Source: JBCBSS01 sp039819065
GTDB lineage: Bacteria; Bacteroidota; Bacteroidia; Cytophagales; Cyclobacteriaceae
Length of the DNA stretch: 52,197 nt
Direction: 5' to 3'
NCBI GenBank assembly: GCA_039819065.1
Contig: JBCBSS010000040.1
Coordinates: forward strand, 1 to 52,197
The notes below the pieces were generated by a model. It had not been told where the DNA came from. It did not search any database and worked only from the letters and a program-made list of their open reading frames with translations. Positions 8,869 through 15,736 of this stretch are shown here, piece after piece (the stretch's first letter is position 1; the number at the start of each line of letters is the position of its first letter). Made by a program: the position numbers and the translations under genes.

Positions 8869-11800
8869 ATGTACCGTTTTTTCACTTTACTTTTATTATT
8901 TAACACCACATTGTATGCCAAAGTATTGGCAACTTATCAACCCCAACAGGATTCGACGACAGCTAAGTCTTTTTATGACTATGCAGGAGGTTTGTATGAA
9001 CAGGGAAAATTTGACAGTGCTATCTACTACTATGAACGAGCCGCTGGGATTTTTGCTAAAAAAGGGCTAGTCGATCCCTCGTTCAGATCAAGGATCAAGG
9101 TGGCGTCAACCATGTTCAGGCAGGGAAAATTGGAGAATGCCATTCAATACGCTACTGACCTTGTTGAGGAAATCAAGCTAACCAAAGGTGATGATTCGCT
9201 GCTGGAAAGCAGTGCCTTAGAGGTGATTGCCAATTGTCACAATGTTCTATCTTCTTTTGATGAGGCACTGGTCATCCAAGAACGGATTCTTAAAATCAGA
9301 GAAAGCCTGGTGGGAATACCTGAATTTCATTTGGCTGATGCCCACAGCAATTTGGCGATCACCTATTTCCGTAAAGGGTATATAGATGAGTCCCTGGAAA
9401 GCTTTTCGCTGACACTTCAAATTAGGAAAAGGGTATATGGCATGGATCATCTGCTTGTTGCCGATGCACATCATAATCTTGGCTTTTTCTACTATATCAT
9501 TGGTGAATATGATCTGTCCCTTGAGTACTATCAAATTGCCCTGAGTATTTATAGAAAACTCTACGGAGAGGGTCACTATGCCATGGGTAATGTTTATAAC
9601 GGTATAGGTCAGATCCTGGAAGTCAAGGCTTCATATCAAGAAGCTTTAACTTATTTTCAAAAGGCGCATTCAGTTGGAAAGCAGGTATTCGGTGAGAATC
9701 ATTATTTGGTAGCTGATGCATTGACTAACATGGCCAATGTCAGTTATGAACGGGGGGATTATCAACAAGCACTGATTTATAATCAAAAAACGCTGTCAAT
9801 CAATCTCAACCAATATGGTGAAAACAATATTGCCACCGCCTACAGTCATTTAGAGATGGGTACCTGCTACCAAGAACTTGATAACCCAAAACTGGCCCGG
9901 TACCACTTGAAAAAATCGCTACAGATTCTCGGCCATATTTTTGAACATAAAAGCCCGGAACTGGCCAATACACACAACACATTAGGGCAATTCTATTTAA
10001 GCCTGGAAGATCTGGATTCCGGTTTGTTCCACTTTCAAAAGGCGATTGCCGCCAATGTAATTGGATTTGAGAGCGGCGATCTAATTGATAACCCCAATAT
10101 CAACAATGCGCTGGATAAGACACTGCTATTACGATCGCTGTACCAAAAGGGAAGTACGTTGGTCAAGCAACACGGAGTCGAAAAAGATACTGAACACTTG
10201 AAACTGGCACTTAGCACTTTCCAATTATGTGATACACTTTACGATCAAATTAGTAGAGATAGGGCGTTGCAAAGTGACCGGTTATCGTTGGCAAATGTGT
10301 CCTCGGGCATATTTGAACAAGCCATTAGGATTTGCAAAGATTTGTACGATCGGGAATCGGATGAAAAGTATCTCGAGCTTTTATTCTACTTCATAGAGAA
10401 GAGTAGGGGAAACTTGTTGCATGAATCTATCTCTGGCTTGAGCGCAAGGCAATATGCTGCTGTACCTGATAGCCTAATTACCACCCTCAACAGGTTGCAA
10501 CAGGATGTCTCATTCTGGCAATCTCGTCTAGTCAGCAAAAAGAATAGTAATGATGGAAAAGATACGGCAGCAATTAGTATGTTGGAAAATAATGCTTTTG
10601 ACGCTAAGAGGGGGCTCGAAGACTTGGTGAGACAAATAGAAAAGGTTTATCCTCAGTATTATGAGTTGAAATATGACAACAAAAAAGCTTCAGTAAATGA
10701 CGTACGTAGTAAGCTTATAGATCAGGGACAGGTGCTGCTATCTTACTTCATGGGGGATAGCACTTTGTATATTTCCGCAATCACGAAAGCAGGACATAGG
10801 GTAGTAACCCTGAAAAAGGATGCTCAATTTGATATGCAGTTAAAGCGTTACCGGAGTGGTTTGTCTTCGGCTGAGATTACCAAGGCCAGCCGTGAGGCAT
10901 TTGACCAATACACTGAGTCATCTTATTATTTGTACCAGCAGTTGTTAACACCGGTACAAGATATAATCAAAGGAAAAGACCTCATCATCGTTCCTAGTGA
11001 GCAATTGGCATTAGTACCATTTGAAGCATTGCTAACAGAAATGCCTACCACCAAGGCGATTGACTATCAACCTTTACCTTACCTGATTAAATCCCATCGT
11101 ATCAGCTATGCTAATTCTGCTACTATACTGCTTAATCATCTGAACAGTGAAAATCAGGCTGATAATCTCGAAATACTGGCACTAGCCCCTGCTTTTGGCA
11201 ACAATTCGTTTAGAACAGCTAGCCGAGATACATTGAGAAGTTCGCTGAGAGGTTTGGTCTGGAATGAGCAGGAAATCAAAAGCTTAAGTGAGCACTTTAA
11301 ATCCGATGTTCATTTCGGTGATATCGCTACAGAAAAGGTATTCAAGGATAAGGCAGGAGATTATGGCATGATCCATATTGCTTCTCATGGCATGGTAGAC
11401 CACCAGCATCCCATGCATTCGAAGATCGCTTTTGCTATCGATAAAAACGATACTTTGAATGATGGTTATTTACATACATTCGAGTTGTTTAACACGTCAC
11501 TCAAAGCGAAAATGGCCGTGTTGAGTGCTTGTAATACCGGATATGGTAAAGTGCAAAAAGGAGAGGGGGTGATGAGCCTCGGCTATGCATTTGCCTATGC
11601 AGGAGTACCTAGTGTAATCATGAGTCATTGGCAAGTGGACGATAAAAGCACCAGCATGCTTATGAATCGGTTCTATCACCACTTGGCTGAGGGAAACCAT
11701 AAAAGTGATGCATTGAGAAAGGCCAAGTTGGAGATGTTAGAAAACGAAAACATGGCCTACGCGAACCCATACTATTGGGCCGCCTTCGTACCTTATGGTG

Positions 11801-11916
11801 ATGACTCGCCGATTATAGAACAACCAACCTCGTGGATATGGTATGTTTTGGTAGTGGCTCTACTTATTCTAACCGCTATGGTCGTTTGGAGAAAGAGGAA
11901 AAGCGCTTTGGTATAG
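8869..11916 (+). CDS. TPR-CHAT caspase-like protease with C-terminal membrane anchor
   Basis: 1015 aa. A signal-like hydrophobic N-terminus (FFTLLLLFNTTLYAKVLA) is followed by a long array of tetratricopeptide repeats (about residues 30-390; examples YGENNIATAYSHLEMGTCY and LANTHNTLGQFYLSLEDLDSG), a helical middle, and a C-terminal CHAT domain. The caspase-like dyad is visible as His840 (IHIASHG) and Cys888 (VLSACNTGYG), with the typical GEGVMSL and YYWAAFVPYG motifs around it. One membrane helix (about 989-1007) and a basic tail end the protein, so the protease may face the periplasm. It lies directly downstream of the leader-peptide ORF and opposite the ECF sigma/TPR pair. CHAT proteases are known to be released by partner binding to TPRs; leader-peptide cleavage here is inference. 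Confidence 0.9.
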   Translation: MYRFFTLLLLFNTTLYAKVLATYQPQQDSTTAKSFYDYAGGLYEQGKFDSAIYYYERAAGIFAKKGLVDPSFRSRIKVASTMFRQGKLENAIQYATDLVEEIKLTKGDDSLLESSALEVIANCHNVLSSFDEALVIQERILKIRESLVGIPEFHLADAHSNLAITYFRKGYIDESLESFSLTLQIRKRVYGMDHLLVADAHHNLGFFYYIIGEYDLSLEYYQIALSIYRKLYGEGHYAMGNVYNGIGQILEVKASYQEALTYFQKAHSVGKQVFGENHYLVADALTNMANVSYERGDYQQALIYNQKTLSINLNQYGENNIATAYSHLEMGTCYQELDNPKLARYHLKKSLQILGHIFEHKSPELANTHNTLGQFYLSLEDLDSGLFHFQKAIAANVIGFESGDLIDNPNINNALDKTLLLRSLYQKGSTLVKQHGVEKDTEHLKLALSTFQLCDTLYDQISRDRALQSDRLSLANVSSGIFEQAIRICKDLYDRESDEKYLELLFYFIEKSRGNLLHESISGLSARQYAAVPDSLITTLNRLQQDVSFWQSRLVSKKNSNDGKDTAAISMLENNAFDAKRGLEDLVRQIEKVYPQYYELKYDNKKASVNDVRSKLIDQGQVLLSYFMGDSTLYISAITKAGHRVVTLKKDAQFDMQLKRYRSGLSSAEITKASREAFDQYTESSYYLYQQLLTPVQDIIKGKDLIIVPSEQLALVPFEALLTEMPTTKAIDYQPLPYLIKSHRISYANSATILLNHLNSENQADNLEILALAPAFGNNSFRTASRDTLRSSLRGLVWNEQEIKSLSEHFKSDVHFGDIATEKVFKDKAGDYGMIHIASHGMVDHQHPMHSKIAFAIDKNDTLNDGYLHTFELFNTSLKAKMAVLSACNTGYGKVQKGEGVMSLGYAFAYAGVPSVIMSHWQVDDKSTSMLMNRFYHHLAEGNHKSDALRKAKLEMLENENMAYANPYYWAAFVPYGDDSPIIEQPTSWIWYVLVVALLILTAMVVWRKRKSALV

Positions 11917-11929
11917 CTTATTTAAGGCT

Positions 11930-11947
11930 ACGAACATTCCTGTTCGT
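11930..11947 (+). repeat. palindrome of the GAAC-attcct-GTTC family after the CHAT gene
   Basis: ACGAAC and GTTCGT flank ATTCCT, 13 bases after the CHAT stop, followed by TTTGC. The same hairpin with different outer bases recurs in the tandem repeat at about 13.9 and 14.2 kb. It may double as a terminator for the CHAT gene. Confidence 0.5.
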
Positions 11948-12181
11948 TTTGCATTGCTGGCACTGGCTGTCGTTGTGCGTGATGTAGAAGCAAAGCAATC
12001 CCGAGTAGGAATTTGGATACTGAATATTGGCTTTTGTTCAATTTGGCTATTTCATGCCATCGTTGGAATTATCTTCAGCGATGCTCTAACACCTAAGATT
12101 GACGCCGGATGCTGAAAAAGTTATGATCTTGCTATGACCAACAGTGATAACGCACCATTGGGTAAGACAAATATTTAGATA

Positions 12182-13288
12182 TTAGGCAGTAACAGGAGTA
12201 GCTGTTACAAAAGCTTCCTTTCGTCCGAATTTTTTTAACATCTTGTAATGTGATTGTAAGGCTAAAATAAAGGTGTCATTGCAATGGTATGGAATACCAT
12301 ATTGATGAGCCTTACTTTCGATGATCTTTGATATCTCAGGGTAATGTATGTGGCAAATGTTGGGGAACAAGTGATGTTCGATCTGATAATTTAATCCGCC
12401 GCACAAGAATGTAGCTACCGGGCTTTTTCTAGAGAAATTAGCGGTGGTCTGCATTTGGTGAACAGCCCACGAGTCCTCCAATCTGCCTTCTTCATTAGGT
12501 TCCGGAAACTCAATTCCTTCAACGACATGAGCCAGCTGGAATACAAGGCCAAGTACAAAACCCTCAGCCAAATGCATCAGTACAAATCCTATTAAAAATT
12601 GCCACCAGGTAATATCCATCACAATCAAAGGCACTACAATATATATGGCGTAATATAAAGCCTTATAGAAGAACAGATTGAAATATTCAATTGGTGGATG
12701 ATTGGAATTATCGGTTTCACCAATTTTCTTTTGAAAGAATTTTACATAATCTTTCCTGAAAACCCATGACAATGAAGCAAGGCCGTAAAGGAAAAACGCA
12801 TAAACATGCTGATATCTCATTACCGGCTTATAATCTTCCATAGGAGATAGCCTCACCAGTCCGGGAGCTATATCAAGGTCTTCGTCGTGGCCTGGAATGT
12901 TGGTAAAAGTATGGTGCACTTTATTATGGCATACATCCCATACGTAAGGATTAGCACCGATGAGATTGAAAACCATGCTTAGGATCTTATTTGTTTTTCG
13001 TTTTGAAGAAAAAGAACCGTGGATAGCATCGTGACATATATTGAAGCCTATAAAAGACTGCGTCATTCCAAGCAGTATAGCGAGAAAAAGAGTAATACCA
13101 AGGCTAAAATTCCCAAATACAACGAGAACATAGAGTAGTACTAACATCGTGAGAAAGAACGTGGTTTTTAGGACCATTGCCATGTTAGCGTTCTTACCTA
13201 TCTTATTGCTTTTAAAATAATTTTCTACTTCTTTCTTTGCATCCGCGTAAAAACCCGACTGGTTTCTACCATTAAATCTTACTGCCAT
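12182..13288 (-). CDS. membrane fatty acid desaturase (front-end/linoleoyl-CoA type)
   Basis: 368 aa. The three histidine boxes of the membrane fatty acid desaturase family are intact: HDAIH at residues 86-90, HNKVHH at 121-126 and QIEHH at 302-306, which bind the di-iron centre. Four or more membrane helices surround them. A Gln in place of the first His of box three is the mark of front-end (delta-5/delta-6) desaturases, but the fused cytochrome b5 domain of eukaryotic enzymes is absent, so electrons must come from another protein. It probably introduces double bases... that is, double bonds, into acyl chains for cold adaptation. It stands alone, convergent with the CHAT gene and followed upstream by a long non-coding repeat region. 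Confidence 0.9.
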   Translation of the reverse strand: MAVRFNGRNQSGFYADAKKEVENYFKSNKIGKNANMAMVLKTTFFLTMLVLLYVLVVFGNFSLGITLFLAILLGMTQSFIGFNICHDAIHGSFSSKRKTNKILSMVFNLIGANPYVWDVCHNKVHHTFTNIPGHDEDLDIAPGLVRLSPMEDYKPVMRYQHVYAFFLYGLASLSWVFRKDYVKFFQKKIGETDNSNHPPIEYFNLFFYKALYYAIYIVVPLIVMDITWWQFLIGFVLMHLAEGFVLGLVFQLAHVVEGIEFPEPNEEGRLEDSWAVHQMQTTANFSRKSPVATFLCGGLNYQIEHHLFPNICHIHYPEISKIIESKAHQYGIPYHCNDTFILALQSHYKMLKKFGRKEAFVTATPVTA

Positions 13289-13719
13289 AGTTAAACATCC
13301 AATTGATTATCGTTGTCGATTCCTAATTATTCTGAAAGGTTTAAGCGTACTGCGAAAAGTTATAAGGACAAATACTCACAATTGGATTTAAAAAAATATG
13401 TTTATGATTAGTCTTATATCGATCAGAAGTCTGATCAAACACGTTGTTCCTTAAATAATTTGTCAAATTAATGCTAAAAGTCTTACCAATTAAACCATAG
13501 TTCTTTTCATGCCACCATCAGGTTATGGGATAAAATCCCTCGCCTTTAGGCGAAGACTTTAGAGTTTGTCCCTTAAGCCGAATGGCTTCTAATTTTTAGC
13601 GACCCAAAGCTATGCGAAAGCAATTGAAAAAGTAGACAAAAAATCTAGAAAATTGTTGCACTTCAACTTTGAAAGTAAGTCAAGTGGAATTCAAACAGCA
13701 AAATTTTCGCCTGTATATC
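13289..13719. other. non-coding stretch upstream of the desaturase
   Basis: No convincing ORF. It should contain the desaturase promoter. One short perfect palindrome stands out at 13540-13553 (TCGCCT, TT, AGGCGA), the first of a series that continues to 14.3 kb. Otherwise it is AT-rich and unremarkable. Confidence 0.5.
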
Positions 13720-14320
13720 AACTTTAGCCACTCACCACAGATATTAAAGTTTTAAGTATTAAGGGCTGAAGCCCGGCTCATTTCATCTGACCTTGCCTAC
13801 GGCCTAAAGGCCATAGCAAGTCAGCATATCCGGGTTTAGGGTTATTAGTCACGGCTTAAGCAAAAAGAAACCTGTGAAGGCTATGGGCATGGCTAAGTAC
13901 AGCGAACATTCCTGTTCGCTTTTATGTCTATTGCCCCTACAGTTTTAACCTGAAAACTAAACCGCCAGGTGGAAACACCTGGCTACACAGGACATTCAAT
14001 TACCACGCCTTTTAAGGCGTATTGTTTGGGAACAACCTCGCTTGTGGCTTTAGCCGCTCACCATAACTATTAAAATTTTCAGTATTAAGGGCTGAAGCCC
14101 GGCTCATTCTACCTAACCTTGTCTATGGCCTGAAGGCCATAGCAGGTCTCGGTGTCCTGATTCTAGGTTTGCTAGTGATGGGCTCAGCAAAATAAGAAGT
14201 CTATCAGGTTTTAGGCACGACTTTGTAAAGCGAACATTCTTGTTCGCTTTTGAGTCTATTGCCCTAACAGCTTTAATCTGAAAACTAAACCGCCAGGTGG
14301 AAACATCTGGCTACACTGTT
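13720..14320. repeat. tandem duplication of a ~327-nt palindrome-rich element
   Basis: Two diverged copies (about 13720-14046 and 14047-14320) share the order: TTTAGCC-CTCACCA, GTATTAAGGGCTGAAGCCCG, a GGCCT/AGGCC hairpin, an AGCGAAC/GTTCGCT hairpin, AACTAAACCGCCAGGTGG and the matching arm. Palindromes by position: 13763-13774 and 14089-14100; 13801-13812 and 14123-14142; 13901-13920 and 14227-14250; 13964-13983 and 14292-14311; plus 14005-14020 (ACGCCTT/AAGGCGT) in copy one only. The offset of the matching hairpins is 326-328 bases. It codes for nothing visible. The pattern resembles REP/MITE-type elements mobilised by IS200-like (RAYT) transposases, but no transposase is present. Confidence 0.8.
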
Positions 14321-14375
14321 AGCCGTTGTTTGTGTCTCCACAAACGACCAATCTGGCTAAAAATTAACTTAAACC

Positions 14376-15260
14376 TTAAAACTTCAATTGCTCATCCTTG
14401 TCCCAAATGCCCCAATAAGCTCCCACATCACCTTCTGCGCCTACTTTCCATGACTCATCAAAGGAGGAGAAGTAGAATATTTCTATGTCATCTTCTTTAG
14501 ACCATTTCTGGGCATTGATGAAATACTTCATGAAGTTCTCGGCTGAAGGATGCGCGCCTTGCAAACCAGTTCCCTGGCTAGGCCAACCCGTTTCGGAGAT
14601 GATCACCTTTTTGCCATTGCCTGCTCTGCCTGCTCGATTGTACATATCTTTCATGTACAGCAAGGAGTAGTCCTGATGGCAGCCTTCCCAATAAGGGTAG
14701 CAGTTAGCCAAAATGACATCGCAGGCCTCCGTCACTCTTGGGTGGTCAGTGAATTCGTAATAAGCATCAACGTAACCGACAGGCACTCCCGAGATGCCCT
14801 CTTTGGCTTGATGAATGAACCCTAACAGTTTCTCTTCGGTCAGGTCGCCACGGTATAATACTTCGTTGCCCACAGCTGCGATATCGACATATCCTTCATT
14901 GCAGATCTGGATCAGATTTTCCACTTCACGTTTATTGATTTCCGGATCATCGCCAAGCCAGGCACCGACCAGCGTCTTCATGCCATACTCTTTGGCGATT
15001 CTAGAGATCAGCTCGTTCCCCTCTGTACAGGAGAATGAACGAATCCATTTCGTATAAGGCTGGATGATTTTTATTCTACGACGGATCTGCTCTTCTGTAA
15101 GCTGGTCACCAGGCTTTTGCCCTTCTATGTATGGGCTGAAGCATAATCCGTGCATGCCTTCTTTCAATGTTGCTTTGAATGCTGCTTTTAATTCTTCGGG
15201 CGTGTATTGAGCCTGATCAGGCCCCGTTAATGCCAAAAGTCTCTCTGCTCTTAAGGACAT
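14376..15260 (-). CDS. GH17 family beta-1,3-glucan hydrolase/transglycosylase, cytoplasmic type
   Basis: 294 aa with no signal peptide or membrane helix. The GH17 TIM-barrel signatures are present: VDIAAVGNEV with the acid/base Glu133, and KKVIISETGWPS with the nucleophile Glu223. GH17 enzymes cut or re-ligate beta-1,3-glucan with retention of configuration. Its sequence is strongly similar along the full domain to the GH17 half of the transporter fusion directly upstream in the operon (shared blocks KWIRSFSCTEGN, VDAYYEF, FYFSSFDESWKV), so one arose from the other by duplication. It is separated from the fusion gene by a 476-base hairpin-rich gap. It likely trims or rearranges imported laminari-oligosaccharides next to the GH149 phosphorylase. 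Confidence 0.9.
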   Translation of the reverse strand: MSLRAERLLALTGPDQAQYTPEELKAAFKATLKEGMHGLCFSPYIEGQKPGDQLTEEQIRRRIKIIQPYTKWIRSFSCTEGNELISRIAKEYGMKTLVGAWLGDDPEINKREVENLIQICNEGYVDIAAVGNEVLYRGDLTEEKLLGFIHQAKEGISGVPVGYVDAYYEFTDHPRVTEACDVILANCYPYWEGCHQDYSLLYMKDMYNRAGRAGNGKKVIISETGWPSQGTGLQGAHPSAENFMKYFINAQKWSKEDDIEIFYFSSFDESWKVGAEGDVGAYWGIWDKDEQLKF

Positions 15261-15736
15261 ATTGTTTGGTAGGTTTTGAGTTTTATAGGTTTAGTAATTA
15301 GTAGTTTACCTGTTTTTTTACGGCTATCTATTAATAGACTTAGCCATATCCCGAGCCATCGTTGGAGTTGTCTCCAACGATTGTTTAACACTCTGGCCTA
15401 ACTTGTCGGAGACAACTCCGACAAGGGCGATGGTTTCTTTCTGGCTATGCTCAGAATCCTCTTCGAGTGACTCTGAGTGGGTAAATGATTGCCTTTCCAT
15501 AAGCCGGTCATTTCTCTCCCGACGAGTCGGGAGAGAAATCTATCTTGATTAAAAGTGTTCACTTATCAAAGAGATAAGAGGTTGTCAAAAAGCCCGTTTT
15601 AATGTCATCCCGATTGATCGGGATGAGAAATCTTACTCTTCTGACAATCAATACTTTGAGTTGAGTAAGATTTCTCCCTATGGTCGAAAAGACAGCTTTT
15701 GAGGCAGTCTTGACTCTCAGTAACAATCTTCGCTAG
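15261..15736. repeat. hairpin-rich intergenic region between the two cytoplasmic-type GH17 genes
   Basis: No gene. It holds five strong inverted repeats: 15358-15381 (ATCGTTGGAG/CTCCAACGAT), 15402-15425 (CTTGTCGGAG/CTCCGACAAG), 15510-15539 (14-bp stem, arm ATTTCTCTCCCGAC, 2-base loop), 15605-15626 (TCATCCCGAT/ATCGGGATGA) and 15625-15638 with 15663-15676 (14-bp arms GAGAAATCTTACTC). The last two overlap in a MITE-like unit of about 95 bases, framed by GTCATCCC and GTCGAAAAGAC. They may terminate or stabilise mRNA ends inside the operon. Confidence 0.75.

Noticed and set aside
13289..14375. CRISPR array suggested by regularly spaced palindromes
   Set aside because: The repeats are different from each other, the period is about 327 bases, and there are no constant 25-40 base repeats with unique spacers or cas genes.
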